Assembly: GCF_001949145.1 (NCBI RefSeq)
Contig: NW_019091521.1
Span: forward strand, 884,710 to 948,709
Length of the DNA stretch: 64,000 nt
From: Acanthaster planci
Lineage: Eukaryota > Echinodermata > Asteroidea > Valvatida > Acanthasteridae
Direction of reading: 5' to 3'
Shown here: positions 11,701 to 26,700 of the stretch, piece after piece
How the letters are laid out: every line of letters begins with the position of its first letter
Position numbering within the stretch: the first letter of the stretch is position 1
The notes under the pieces: generated by a model
Seen by the model: the letters and a program-made list of their open reading frames with translations, nothing else
What the model was told of the DNA's origin: nothing
Databases searched by the model: none
Translations under genes and position numbers: made by a program

Positions 11701-14700
11701 TGATGAAAAGCTTTAACAAGGAATAAGTATACTGACCTTGACTTTTAGCTGTGTATCTGGTTTGGTTTCCTGACTTACAGAAGCCAGCACCGTGCGTCTG
11801 TGTCTTGCATTATGTTGCCAGTCTCTCCGTTTCCCAGTCGTTTGCAAGGGAAATGTAATTTGTTTAAATTCGATTCGCTCTTGATGATTAAAACCGAATT
11901 CATCTAATATGTCGACAGTGGAAAAAGGCGAACTCTGTGTGGAACCGTGAGAGCAGTAAGCGGCTTTGTTTAATGAGCGCCAGGCAAATCAGTCTATCCG
12001 CATTGAGCAGAAGTACCCCCTCGTCGGCTGAAGAGCCTTTTTTTCCGGGGGTGTTCATTTTGTTGATAGCGATGCGCCCGTAATGCCAGCTTTTCATCAT
12101 AGTTTTTTGTCAACCAGCGAAGTGCCGTTCCGACCAAAGGAGTCTTCTTTGCTAGGAAACTTGCGCCCCATCTTGGTCCAGCTCGAGACTCACTGTGTCT
12201 CCACTCGATATCATTTCTTATGGCATGGTGTTTTTTTAAATTGGATGTTTTGCCTGGTATATTGGGTGTATTATACTTGTTGTTGATGGGGGGCTTTATG
12301 GATTCCGTGGAATTACTCTGAATGAATGAAAGCTGACATTTAAAAGGGCAACCTTGTAAAAGTCATTGAGCATTTTCTTTGTAAACCTGAAAATCCCCTC
12401 CGAGAATGACTTTGATAGCAAACGTGCACGAGCATCTTGCGTCAAACATAACTATCGTCTTCCATGGTGTGAAAAAATATAAAGTCCAGAGACAGTTTGG
12501 GGTAACATGTGCATGATTTATTGCTCACAAAAGAAAACGTACTGTGACTGCAAAATACCCCGGATAATTGTTGGCGAGATTATGGCTATTTAGACAGTCG
12601 TTATCATGCGCGTTGTTAGTGCAGGCCTCGTTTTACCGCTGCACTTACAGTCTTTCCTCGCAGTGTGTTTTGCCAGTGATTACTTGCTCGGCAGGCCCGC
12701 CGTCACGTGTCAGCAAGCACTAACTAGGCCTACCCCTCAACCCTTTCCAAAATCGTGATGGGTTTGTGTGAGATCCAAAGGCATCGTGTTTCAGTTTTTT
12801 TGGGGGGGCAGCGCAAACCGGCAAATGAGCCTCGTAAATCAAACGACGGATGCTGGGGTGGTATTTTCTGAGACAAGGCGGAAGACGAGAGAACGAAGAA
12901 GACGGCTCTCCGTGTTGGGTTGTAAAAGTGTGGTTAAAGCCAATCTCAATAAAGCCTTCATGTCACACAATGGTGAAAAAATGAATAATATATGACTGTC
13001 GCAAGAACAGTCATTTTTGCTCCGTGTAGGGTGTGTACTTAGAATAGCAACTATATGCAGTAACTCCTAGCACAACCAAAACGATTTCACAAGCTTTATG
13101 ATGCTGCTGCCTGCCCACCACACATGACATGCAGCCATGTCACCAGTCTGGCTGAGACCTCACTGGCACCAGTTTGTGTCCGTTTGCCTCGTGCAAAGCA
13201 ACGGTTTACCGAATTGCAATGGCACCCAGTTAATCCTTGAAATTTCTACGCTTGGCATTTCCGACCGATTCCATTTCGTTCAATTTTTAATGCGAAGCGA
13301 ACTGTAATAGGATGGTATTACCTACAAGCTTGCAGGATTTTAAAGTTTCACGTTTTTAAGATCAAGTGTTACATTCAAGTAAATGAGAGCGCTTGGAAAT
13401 TAATTTGTCGGGTTATTGGCAACCAATTAAACAGTGAACTCGTTTTTCAGAAGTACTAGGGCCCTATAGTTAAAGTACTTTTTAAAAAGTTGGTGCACGA
13501 AAGCACATTGCTTTACACAGAAACACAGAAACAACACGCTTTTGCAGGAAGCTGTTTAGTAAATTGAATGCTAACCCCCCTCAATTATTCCCCTCTCCAA
13601 CCATAACTATATAATCAGAGATTTTCGTCTGAACGCCCACCATGCAAGCCGCACCTTCGCTCTTCCTCACCACCTTTGTTTTTATAAAGGCTAGCACGGC
13701 ACCTGGTATAACTTCTTTAAATTCTTCTTGTCATGAATAAAATTTAAGTGTGCAGAATAACGCCGGTGCCTATGGCGGCAAACACAAGACAGACTTTTGC
13801 AGCGCCTGCACTTTCTTCCCCAAATTCGGTGAAAGGTATCAGGTTCTTAGGCCGGTGGGAACGAGCAAATGTCTCGGCAGGAAGTGCGTTTTACAAAATC
13901 GGCCCCTATTGTCTTCTGTCTTGCTTATAGTTCCATCATTTTGCTACACACAAACGCAGCAATGGGCGGACCCTTGATCAGCAATGTTTCATCAAAAAGA
14001 ACCACTCTTTTGGGAGATTGACTGAACAGTGACAGAGGAAGCAATTCGAGCTTATTTCAAGTCATAAGTAGAAGTGGATTTTAAAGCAGTGGTTCTCTCA
14101 ATATGGGTGTCTGCAACTCTGGGTGATTGAGCTGTCTTCGACCACAAATCCTCTCCTGGCCACATTCCCCTTCAATCAGCACTGAATTATCGAACACATG
14201 GTCTCGGAAGTCCTCGACTGAAACCCTCGGCAACCTCAGGGGTCTGGCTGGAGATGAGGCGAGGGCCTGCCCCGTCTCCCCCACCCCCTCCGCCGAAAAC
14301 TCTCCAGTCGCAGACCGCGAGTTGGCTCAGCTGCTTGATGTGTTGACGCGCCGGCCGTCTGTACCATCACCCCGGGCCATCTATCGAGATCCCTCCCCGA
14401 GAATATTGAGCGCAACGCCGAGATTGCATGTGGAGGATGTTCTTATCTCAAAATGCAGGGGGGGGGGCACATTTATTGGGAGTGATGCACTTTGGCTGAT
14501 CCCCAACATTACAGAAGGCTCTAACCGTTGTATTCACCCTTGACTTTTAACAAGCCTTCATCCAAATACAGGGTTTGTCTTTTTGAATGACGCATACGGT
14601 ACTTTAAGCCCTGTTTCACCAAACTAGACGGGTCGAGGCACCCCTCAGGCTTTTTACCTCAGCAGGTGCGTCTGTCTGTCCTTCTCGTTTCAGGGTGGTT

Positions 14701-17700
14701 TGTGGGAACCCTAAAATAATCAAAGATTTAAACATCTTTCCCTATCCCATTTTTAAACCAGATGAAGGAAAGAATGTCTTTTCTTTTTGAATATTTTTTT
14801 TGTTACGATGGAAGGTTTAGAGTTTCATTGCTGGTTTTGACGCGACTTCATTCCAATTTGAAGGCCATACGTTTCAACGGCGGGCCAGCCGCGTTATTTA
14901 AAGTCCTGCTGATACCAACATCCGTCTGAACCCGATATGATTGACCGTAAAAAAAACACTGCATATTAGTACGTCTGGAAATTATATGTCGATTTCAGGT
15001 GTAACGGTGTCATATACGAATATGATAGGGCGCTAGTAAGGTGCTATATTGTACTTCATATGTAGCAGTTCTTAGATTTGTCACTCCATTAACAAGAACT
15101 TGTTCGCATTAATGTTGAGGTTTGTCGTAAACTGATGTTAAAAAAAGGGGAAGGGTCAAATTCTGTCTTTGTCCTCAACTCGACAGTTCCTTCATTTATA
15201 GTTTAAATGCGTTTTGCAGTTTGGCCTTTGGCCTTTGCTCATCAGAATTGCTATATAGTTCGTATCAAGATAAATTAGAACTACATATAAATTGTTTAGG
15301 AAAGGATTACAAACACGAAGATTGGTGTCTCTGCTGTCTATTGACACTTTGCATGTAGCTCGTAATCTTTGGATGAAGTCTGAGCACTGGACATTTCCTC
15401 AGTGGGGAGAGGAGCTGCTTAAAATCTGTGTTGTCGATTTTCATTATGTTATAAATTAACTTTTTCATCAACAACCTATTGGTCGTTTTTTTTAAAGTCA
15501 GTCGTCACAAGCTTATGTGCATTCCTGGGTGTATTGTCACCTCGTGGTAGGATTTGTGACAAAAAACTGTGCACATTTAATGAGGCTGATTTAAGGTGGT
15601 CACCGCGTAGTTGAGTGATTCTCTGCGGCCAATACGATGCTGTATACATTTACATCTAGCGTGCTCGCTTCGAGTGTAAAACTGCAGTGCTCTACCATTC
15701 CTCTCATCAACAGCCCCCGTAGAAAATTACCTGAAAACAAAAACAGATCAATTTATAACGGCAGTTTAATGCAGTTTCTTCAAGTTGTTTTGGGAACACA
15801 CTTCGAAAGAGGGTCTGCTTAGGGTCGGCGAATCCTTAACTTTTGATGTTTTCTAGAGAAAACACTCACGGGGATCAGCAAATGAAAGCGGTAAAATATT
15901 AATTCGCGTTGCCATGGCAATGAGTGATTCCGAAGATTTCAAAATCCATTAAGGAGTGAAGACGACAAATGACACAAAAGACGGCTTGAGCCCAGCTGAA
16001 TTATTTAGAAATGTCTCCGGGAATTGAGTGGGAAAAAATCCGATTCTCCCTCCGCCAATTTGAAATGAAACTTGCGTAAATGGCCATGTAATCAAGGGGG
16101 GCTTGCATGGCCGGCAGCTGCTACTCTGTCACGATGACACGTGACCCATTAAGCATTTCAAGCCTTCCCGTCAACATGATGGGCTCTTGTGTCCTTTTAG
16201 TTTCCCCCTTGGGACGTGGACTGATCTAACAGCCGATTCTGATGTAAGCAGCGATCAGATAAAAGTTTTTTCTCTGTCTATCCTTTTGCATTCGGTCATC
16301 TTTTAATTGACTTTAGTGTCAGAGCCATCAGTCAAGTGACTGCTATAACTTGGCCGAAAACAAGTGAGGCGATTTGATGTTTATGTTTAGATTTGACAAA
16401 ATGCTGCCAGAGTTGGAGGATCTGTTCGATGAAAAAGAAGAATACTTGAATTAGTGAAAAATTGAGTATGTAACAAATTTAAAACCGGAGAATTTGAGAA
16501 TTGAGTCCTTGGTTTATTATTTTTAGTGATTAACCTGTCTTACACATTCAACTGGGAAACGTTGATTTCAATAGTTCCGTTCAATTTACGAAATAGATGA
16601 AATTCAACAGAGAAACGCAGCTACCTGACGTCATTGTAATGGTTATTTAAAGGAACCAGGAAATAGAAATATCTTTTTATAAATTTTACTAAAACCTCTT
16701 GAAAGTGCATCTTTGGGTTTCAATTAATTTTATTTTAAATTTCGTTTTTGGTTTTATGCTAATGTTATTTGCATATTCATGAGCAGAACTGTGATGTCGT
16801 CTAAGGCACTGAATCTCAATGCTGTACTGATTTGTGCACAGAAAATTTCTAGATTTAACCTCTGCTGTGGCAGTTTCTTAAGCATTTTATTGCTGTGTAA
16901 GTATATGGCAATAATCCAACAAAAGTCCTTTTCACAGAAATGTTCCCAGATAACAAATTTGGGGTTCACAATTTGAACATGAAAACATGCAACCTGAACC
17001 ATATCTTCCTGGATTTACATCAAAGCAAAAGCGCCCTCACTTGTCCAGAAATGCTTGATCAATTTTTAACGTTTGAAAAAGTGCACCGTTCAGTTCACGT
17101 AAATCAAAAAAAGATGTCAAACAGTCTTCATACATGGAAGAAGAGTACAGAGATACACAAAAAGTGATACTAAGAAAAATTCATTTTCTGGATCCTTTAA
17201 AAACACCCCACGAATCATGATGTTGTAATGATTTTATTTGCAAAAACTAAACACATTTCGAAATAGCACTCTTCAAACCTATTGTTGACAAAAAAAAAAA
17301 CGAATCCCTGCATCCAGTGTATGTTTCATTCTGAAGGTCTGATCTAGCTGGGTATTGTATTCCCCTTTTCCCCCTGCAGCAAGCTAGACTTCTCAGGCAA
17401 GCGAAAGCGCTCCTTATCAGATTCGCTCCTGATCAAATCATAAATCGATTTTTTTTTCAGTCAGAAACGCAGTTATACAATATCAACGAACGCGTTGGGC
17501 AGTGCTCCATGGAAGTTTTTTTTCTCCTTTTGTGTTTCGGGAAAGTGCACGCCATCAGTGGCTAACATCGCCACGGGAATGCTGTGCCCTTCAGATGGAA
17601 TCTTGCAATTTCACGGCAACATTAACTCCCAAATCGAATGAGTCCCTCCTGCATGCGCACCCGTGTTGCAATACACGATTCGTTTTCTTTGTTTGCTATT

Positions 17701-20700
17701 GTCGTCTTTGTCAACGGCGCAGGCCTCTCAAAAAGAGTTTACACAATTGGAGTAAAGTTGAAACTAAAGGAGAATCCGCATAATGATCTTTAAAAAAAAG
17801 TTGCCTCAGATGTGGTTCATTTATTGTGGAAACCATGTTTTAAAAAAAGAGCCAAAAAAAGGAGCAAAAACACAGCTGAATTGATAGACAGCATTTTAGA
17901 AAACAGAAAACAAATGTAAGTGCACACACGTATATAGGCCTATGTAATATAATGTTTTGCCACGTAACCCATGCAGGCCTACAGGAAAAACCGCGTCCCG
18001 TCGGTTTTTTTGGGGGAGGGGATATTGTTCTTCCCTAAAGATGACTCCGGTGGCCATGGTAACGCTATAGGTCATTTGCACTGTTTGTTCCTATGGCGGT
18101 AAGCTAAGAATTGCTTTGGTGATATTACTCTCCTGTGAAAAGTAACTTTACTAGTCAATATCGTCACTGCCTGTCAACATTTTAAATCTATACCCACACT
18201 CAATCAATGTTATACATGCATCTGTGGTCTGGAATGGAGCTGTTATTCTTTTCGCGCTAATATCACCATCAGAGTCACGTGGCCGAGTTTTATTTGGTTT
18301 GGCACAGATCTAGTTCCATAGAGCTGATTTATATGACGCACATAGGCCGAGCAGAACTCATCCGAAAGGCAGTGCATCATAGCTTGTAACCCGCTGTTGC
18401 TATGAGAAAATTATTTATTGTTCAGGAAATTTCTCCTCTGTGTGGCTCCATGAGATTCAGATTATAGCGCGATCTGGACAACTGCTTCACAATACACCAC
18501 TTGCATGCCCAGCATGCATGTGGCCCATGCATGCTTCTGAACGTGATGCAACATTTGAGCATATTGAGGTTCCCTGTATCGACTAAGGAATGGCGGCCCC
18601 TACGCACTCACTTGTACCTTGCAGACTCTCCAGGGTCTAGCATCATCAATACGCAGACCAATGAATGAGCAATGTCTCGCTTCAATCTTTTTAGCTAACA
18701 GGGCTCGCGGGCACGACTCCAACCCGAAACTTCGCCCTTCTCTCTATCTCTCTTTCACGCAAATCTGGCGAAAAGAAATTGATCACTTGGAGCTAATTTG
18801 ATGGGCTTGAGCGTAAAATCAATCCAATGAATGCTTTACAGCGCGACGTTTCGATCTCGGTCGATTATTATATTCACGTCAGACGTTTTACGGTTTGAGA
18901 ACGGAAGGGGTGCCATCTTCTGTGGGATATCATCTAGGAGTTTTATAAAGATTTCAGTTTTTAATGCAGGATATCTTTGATGTTTGAAGTCACCAAAGCA
19001 TTTCGTTTGCAGTCTTACATCCTTTCAGTTGACACGGCTGTACGTCCAAACCTTTTTCGACATCTTGCAGAAGATGTTGCTGGGAAAGATTGCCACTTTT
19101 GAATCAAGTTAACCATGCATGAGGGAAGACCGCCAGTACTCATGATTTGAACATGGAAACAGTTTTAATTATGCTCACCCCAGTTCTGAAGTAACGATTT
19201 TAAAATCAACGTTTTAAATGCAAAACAGAACTTGGAATGGTCTCGACAAAAGCAAAATATCTCCTTAATGAGGCCTATACAACTGACACTTTAACTCGAG
19301 GATGCACGTTGCCTATTAGCACAAGAGATGTTTCTTTTTTCTCACTACTTTTATTTCTATTCTTTCTTTTATTCATATTATTCTAAACATTAAAAGATTA
19401 ACATAAAATTTAAAAAAAGTGCAATCTGCAAAACCTGGACTACAGAATGAATGCAACCATAATATTATGTACGCAACATTCTTCCTTGTGTAGAAACGTT
19501 TGTCCTTGTCCTGGCTTATACAATCGTGCACCAAACTTAATGGGATAACGTTAGAATTAACGTTACATTGTGCTCGATAATGACGCAGTCTTTTCATTTT
19601 GGGACCACCGCCAGTTTTGCTAAAGGGAACGATTCATTTTAATTCATCCAACTTCTTCTATGGAAAGTTTACCAGCCGTCTACACTCCGCTTTACCAGAG
19701 GTGGAATTTTAAATGTAGAGAGATAACGACAACACAGTTGTTATGATTGCTAGTTTTTCAATTTCAGTATTTGAAGCTGGAGTGTACCCGCTGGAAAGTC
19801 GTGTGATTTGAACGTTTTTAACAGTTATACTGGTTATTAAAATTGGAACAATTTCATACTGACAACTACAAAAGGAAGGTGGCCTTTTTCATTCATCTGT
19901 AATGTATTGGCACCCCCCCACACACACACACCCAAACACGCAGCAAAATAAGAGCTTGAAACTTATACCAAAATGCAAGTTTTCTGCCTTTTTCCTTATA
20001 TCTGTTCAAGAATATTCAGAAAATCTACAGAGCCCAGGGAACAGCGGTCTAATGACATTCAGAGCTAATTTCATAGATCTGCTTACGCCCAAAATTTGCT
20101 TAAGCGGGAAAAACCTTGCGTGACAAATCAGGTTACCACCCAAAACTCCATGTGATGTATAGATTTTGAGCTGGTAACCTTTGTTTTTTAAGCAAGGCTT
20201 TTTTGCGCTTATAAGCAAATTTTGTGCTTAAGCAGCTCTATATTGGCTCTCATGGTGCGCCGAATTTCGCATTGAGCACCACATCTTGCGCGTTGTCGTG
20301 GAACACGTACATTTCTGCACAGTCGTTGAAGTGAGAATGAAACCAAAATCCCCCCAGCGGTCGACGTGCCACAACTTCACTGGAGGTCACAGCATGCCAA
20401 CAAAAATGTTGATTTCATTTGCGAGCCAAATTTGCGTCTGCAAAGCCGAAACCCTGGGAACATTGTTTTCCCCTTCTCTGCCGCAAGCCCGTGGAAGAGT
20501 AAAAAAAACCGAATTGCACTCCTGAAAAACAGGTGTTACTGACAGGTCAAATGAGGTCAAGTTTTACCGCTCCAGCTCAGCCTTTCTTACTTTCCCTCTC
20601 TTTGATTACTAGATATTTGCGTGTGTGACCTTGTGTCTTAGCAGGAGGCTAGGATAAACCGTCTATTTTACAATGTTGCGCGACCCCAAATCAGGCAGAG

Positions 20701-23700
20701 ATAATACAGACACACACACACACTCTTACAAAACTCCGAGGTCTGGAATTATCTGTATAACAGACACTGCCGTGTGGCGCCCCTTATTTGGTATTGCTGT
20801 TCAACCAGTAAGGGATGGGGGACCTTTTAAGGCTGTGTACGTTCTCGTATTAATGCATGCGCATCCAAGTGTGACTTCCTCCTGACGTCGCAGTAAGAAC
20901 TGCGTTCTGGACTTCCGGTTAACTTTGTAATGATAAATCGTGATTAGCCTACAGGGAAAAGAGCTGATCCAAGTCCAGTTATTTCGTCGCAGAGTGTGCA
21001 GTGTAAAACAGATCAACAAGCGTAGCACGGTGATCAGAATATTGACAAAATAAAATCAGTGCTCTGAAACATGTGATTGCCGAGCTTTTGGTAACTGGGT
21101 ACGTTCGTCAGGTCAAGCAGATTCAGTTCAAGAACTATTTGTGTGCGTACGACACAATGGATTTTTGAGCCAGGTTCCACTAAAGTAAACAGAGAGACAG
21201 GTATTTTTCTTGGCAGATATTAAACCATTTCAGCAACTAATATTAGCAGAAGTAAAATCCACTCCATAATGCTTCTCTATACACGTCTGTTATACCCCGC
21301 CGTTTCCTCTGTTCTGGACCACCCATGGGGTTGTACTTTTTCTCGTCTCTTTCCATTCTCCTCTACCCACCCTCATCTTGCTCTTTCTTGTGTTTTCCCT
21401 GTGCCTTGTTTCTCCATGCAATCTTCCTTTTCTTTCTTCCACAAGTCTGTGTTTGTTTCATTTCCCTAAATTCTCATCTGTTGCGTGAGTCTGTGTTCGT
21501 GTCAGGACTTTTTGTCGTTAGCCGTTGATTCCAGATCATTTCATCTCACACAGACATCTTTCTCTCCTCTCCTCGTGCCTAGATAATCCTCCATCATGGC
21601 CAACTTTGGTAGCATTGAGAACGTTTATTGGTCTATAGTATTTTTTATCAAATGCATTTGTAGTTATAAGGGATGCATTCATCATTTTCTTACTAATTTC
21701 CAGTTTTTGTATTTTTAATGAAATGGTCATCGAGGAAAGTTATGCTGGCATAGTGAATAAATTGCTAAAATTTAATTTGATTATTGTTTATAATTCTAAT
21801 AATGCATACTTTTAAGCCCTACAATTCTAATTATCTTACGTCCATGGAACGCGTGCCGGTTGACTTTTTCGGTTTGGTGAATAAATTTTTATGCTCGGGG
21901 ACCTTAAAAGAGGCCTTGTTTGTTAATATTCGGATAACATCTGAAACGTTATGAAAACAAATATCCTCTTGATAGAAAAGGTGGGAGATACCATGGTATG
22001 CTGACTCATTTCTACTATTACCATGTATGAGGTCGAACTGTAATGAAAAGATCCCTGTGGGTGTAGAAATCGGCAAGTTCCTGGCAGTGTTTCATCGCAC
22101 GTCGCCCACCAGAACGGCATCATATTTCATAAAGATGACAGGGTCTTTGACCAGCAGGGCTAGCTGTCATTGACCGAAGAACAGAGCAAGGAAAAGAATG
22201 CCAAACCATCCTTTTTCAAGATCTTTGTATTTTCCTTTGATGACCATGAGAAAAAGAGACACTCTCAAAGACTGTGCAATGCGACTGAAAGAAAACCGCA
22301 GTGAGGAATCAGGAAAGTGACACCCTAGGCATGGCGACTTTCTTACCGATGTAAACGGATCACAACATTAAGGTTTTATGATGAATCACAATACATGTAG
22401 TACCTTACTACAGCATGCAAAACAGTGCAACTCTAAGGTTTAAGCTACTAACACCGTCATTTCGACATCATGAAGTCCAGTGCAGATAGCCGACACACCA
22501 CTAACCTACGCCGGCATTTTTGGGCCTTCTCTCCCCTTGATCTCTTTATTTAGCTGATTGGCAAATACACTGAACCACATAGTTGATAATATTCTCGGGT
22601 CACGTCTCAACTGGGTGTATAGCAAGGCTGCAATGGCCAGCCTTGGCCACCTGCACGGATTCTTACGTAAAAATTGTTCAGTAACCTACGCGGTATTGTG
22701 AAGCAGGTTCTTTGCTTTGCAAGTCTAGCCTCGCTATAGTTGCAACGTGGCGCGTCAGTGCGAGGACTGGTTGTGTACAAGGCTTCGAAACGATTCAAGG
22801 TCCATGCGCCCCCTACCCCGAAATAAAAATATCTCCAAGCACAGGTGGTATAGATTGTGGTAATTTGGTGCTTTCACGCGAACTGCGGATTATGTTGCCA
22901 TCGGATCGTCCACAAGAAGGACCAACTAAGAGTAGACAGGGAAAGGGGTACTAAAACTGGCCCGCTGCACGGAACCCCGGGCCGCGATTCCACAGGTGTA
23001 CCTCCTTCTAATCAAAGCAAACATGTTTTTCTTGTGCCTTTGCCGGTGTTGGGGGCTCATTTTTACCGGTGCGACAACCTTTCGGCGTACGCTGTGATCT
23101 CTCTTCCCCCGGTGTCTCTTGCCGGTGCACTCGCATTCCAGAAGTACATGTTACCTAAACCTGAATCGGTCTGCCATCGACAACATTCCGACAGACTGTT
23201 TCACGCTGCCGTCTGAATTGATGCCGCTGTAGGGAACTAGAATTGGCCCATCTACGACTACTTTGTGTCAAGGACGGATCTAGTTCCCTAATTTCGGGCG
23301 AATGGGGGGGTACACAAAAGTTCTATTCAACGGATATCGGTCCAAAATTATGGTTCTAAACGGACGCAAACGTGGGCACGTATATTGACATTACCGCCAT
23401 GATTGTGTGGGCTTGTCAAGCAGCACGAACCTTCTCCCTAGGTTTTAGTTTGCAATGCTGCGCTGTTCAAAACTAGCGAGGGTCGACAGATTCCAAAGCC
23501 GTACTATTAAAGATGGTCCGAACTTTTGAAAAGTACATCTCATTCACAATGGACGAGTTGGACATTTCCAGCCCCGGTGTGAAGGGCAGCGATAACGAAT
23601 GTCACTTGATGCGCGTTCCACCAATCACGTGTACCGAGGTTTTGAAGGTGGCTGGTCAATTTTGGCACCCGAGGTAGTAGAAGTTGACAACCTAGTTCCA

Positions 23701-26700
23701 GGGTCGATGCCGCGGGGAACTAGTTTGTTAACATCCAATATCAAGTGGCCATAGAATTTAATCGACTATACATCCGACATGAACCATCTCATATTGTGTT
23801 AGGATACTTTAGATATGTTTAGTTGCCATTAAAATTTGAAGAGCAAGATGAAGGCAGGATGTGCGTGTGTATTGCCGCTGTCTATTATGTCGTGTGCCTA
23901 AGGCTATGCTCGCGTTTACGTACACCACCCCTGCTCTATGTCCAATCCAGCATGGTAAACAACAAAAATAGCAACTGACATGTGTAGATGGATGGATCAG
24001 TGACAGCTCAGCTCTCGGTCGTGAATGTGCACAAGGTACTGCAATAAGAGTTGTTTTTTTCTCTCTCTCGATTGCGGCTGAAAGGGAAATGCTGGGGTGA
24101 CTTTCCAGTTGGACTATTAAGCTATATGCATGCATTGACGGTTCAAATACATTGGTGACATTAAATTTTCTATAATCACAAACATTGTAAATTACTTTGA
24201 AAGTCTTTGCATTTATTTACGGAAGAATTCTCCACTTTGTAAACGCACCCAAACCACGAACTAAATTCCCCCTTCAATTGCTATTCGTGTACGAAGCAAT
24301 TTAAATTTAGCAAGACTGTAGACATTGGCAATTGAGCGCAATTTTCCGGGACTCGTAGCTGAAGTAAAACAGCAAGACGCCCAATTTAAAACGAACCCTA
24401 AAATAGCACATACAAAATCGTGGCAGGATACCAAAACCTGTACAAGAAAATGATAGGTATTTGGCACCCCACGGTGGGTGGGAAAAGTAACGATCACGCC
24501 AAACGGAAACCAGCATGGGTCTATACGGAAATGACGACCGGCGCAGCCCCGCTGATCGAGTCAGTGCCGCCCGACGCATGCAACACGATCCCCGTCCCGG
24601 AAATGTTACATGCTGTCAGGACAGGCCCCTCTTTGTTCTCATTACAGCGGCAGACATGGACTGCATCTTTGAAAATTTCTGGACTTCTTTGGGTGTCGTA
24701 ACATGGAAGGGGTGAGACTTTTCAAATTTGCAGTCATGATCGGAATTTCGGCTCAGGTAAATTCGGCGCAAAAGCGCGAGCTTTACTTAACAAGCTGAGA
24801 CAACATTGGTTGATATTTCATGTCATGCGGCATGTCGTACGACTGGCACCACGATGGGAATGTGGCCAAAATACTTCGGCCCGAAGAAAGGAACCAGACT
24901 TTGCTTATGGGCTGCAAAACCACCCGCCATCTTGCAGAACAGATAGCTCATTATTTTTATCCCTGTTTTTAGCGTGATAGGTCTATGGTACAGTGTATAA
25001 ATTGTGGCTTAAAAATGCATGCAAATGTAAAAAATAATGTCACTAAAAAATGTTCTGGGATTTTATTTTATTTAAAATTTAACATAACATAAAAGAAAGA
25101 TTGAGCAAAAATCCAATGCTAAAAAAATTGTTAGGAATCAATGTACTTGACAACCCTCATGTCTGTTCCAGTTCTTTTGGCTTTCTTATTCTTAAAACTC
25201 GATATATTTCTTCAGTATAAATGTAGTGTGTTGTTCATTATCAATCCTTTCATATTCTGGTTACTGTCAATTACCAGCTTCTTCGGTGTCTACGATGGAG
25301 TTGGGAGGGGCCTCCAAATCTCCCCTGTCAACAGAGGGCGTCTGTACTTCGCCAGAGTGTGTTATCACAGGTGAGTAGATGTCAATGACACCGACCTTGT
25401 AAATTATTTGTACTCTGGACACTGTGTTTTTTACGATTTACTTTTTGAAAAAGTTTGATAAGTATATAATGTTCAGGAACGATACAAAATCTGCTCTTGA
25501 GAGAAATGTTCACTCGATTTTTCTTTGACACCTGTGAGTGTATTACGGTACTCAAGATAACAGAGGCAGTAACATTATTGTGGTATGAATTGATATATTT
25601 ACTTATATATATATTTTTTTTTTTAAATCAGCTGGAAATGTTTTAGACAGCATGGATCTGACAGCAGACCCATGCCAAGATTTTTACCAGTTTGCCTGCG
25701 GAGGATGGAACCGAAAGCACTTCATACCTGACGAGGAGGCCAAATACACGGTCTTCGAAGAGGTATTCAACCGCCTGATGGAAATGAGTCGCGGTAAGAG
25801 ACCCTGATAAGACTTGGGAGTCAAACTACTGAATAGATCACATGCACTTTACATCACACCTCCCGTGTTCCGCCATCTTGGAGCGATTGGCAGTCTGTGA
25901 CAGCAGTTTGGGCGATCTTTTGCGAGGGGATCGAGGGCATCGGGACGATTGGTCATTTAATGAAATCACTTCGATGAAAACTGCGCGGCCCAAATCGAAA
26001 CTGCTTTCACATTCGGTAGATCCGAACCTATTTCCCAATGCGAAGGTCGATCATGTTGTTGGCCATAATTATCTGTAGATGAATGTAGCCTCTACTCAAG
26101 GCGCGCCTAGCTACCTGGATAACCGACGCGCATCCTCGGCTGCTAGCACGACAAAGACCAACACGTACAGTGCAGTGTAGCGCTAACAGGCTAACGGCGT
26201 CTTCAGTAGTGCATTGCTGACGCGGGGTGTGTGTCGTGTGTCCAGGTAGCCACGCACGTCTTGAGTAAAGGCTAAGATGTCTGGCGCATGCGCTCGGCAC
26301 AAATAACGTCGTGCACTTGGCGCCTCTCTTCTCTAATGCCCCCCCATTTGCTTTTTCGATTGGCGCTGTGGACCAAAAAGGATGCAAGCAATCTGTAGAA
26401 GCAATGGAGTGGATTCTGGCGACAATATCCTCTATTATCGCCATGTGTATGGGGGTGGGATTGGGTGTCAACCCCTGCACTTATACCAAAAGAATGACAT
26501 AACAAGTTTGTCACATTAAAAGTTACACTCAAAGAGTGTTATTATTTGAACATCAGTAACAATGTAACGTATGCGTCTGTTTCTTGAACAATTGGACATT
26601 AAAAAATAAATCTGACAGACCTGACCACCCAGGGCGAAAATTCCTGGAACCGCCCCTAAGTGCAAGTGCCACGTTCAAGTTAACCTACGCTAAACCACAT

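Larger units (their letters stand above)
5775..25277 (+). other. Intron 1 of the peptidase gene (19.5 kb)
   Basis: Separates the membrane-anchor exon from the ectodomain exons; phase 1, GTAAGA...TTACCAG. It carries a MITE copy (7218-7580), a TTAA-flanked palindrome (10911-11395), a dispersed repeat (12004-12187), a hairpin element (20069-20248) and CA microsatellites. No further M13 exon is needed: exon 1 and exon 2 join in phase, and the family Cys stalk follows at once. The rest shows only unsupported short open frames. Confidence 0.85.

Noticed and set aside
22712-23216. Overlapping 80- and 119-codon frames in intron 1
   Set aside because: Different frames, no motif, and no splice context linking them to the peptidase or to each other.
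24307-24701. Overlapping plus and minus frames of about 90 codons
   Set aside because: No recognised domain on either strand; treated as chance open frames in intron 1.
26028-26532. Minus-strand frames of 150 and 86 codons in intron 3
   Set aside because: They run through the inverted-repeat element at 26088-26272 and lack any protein family signal.
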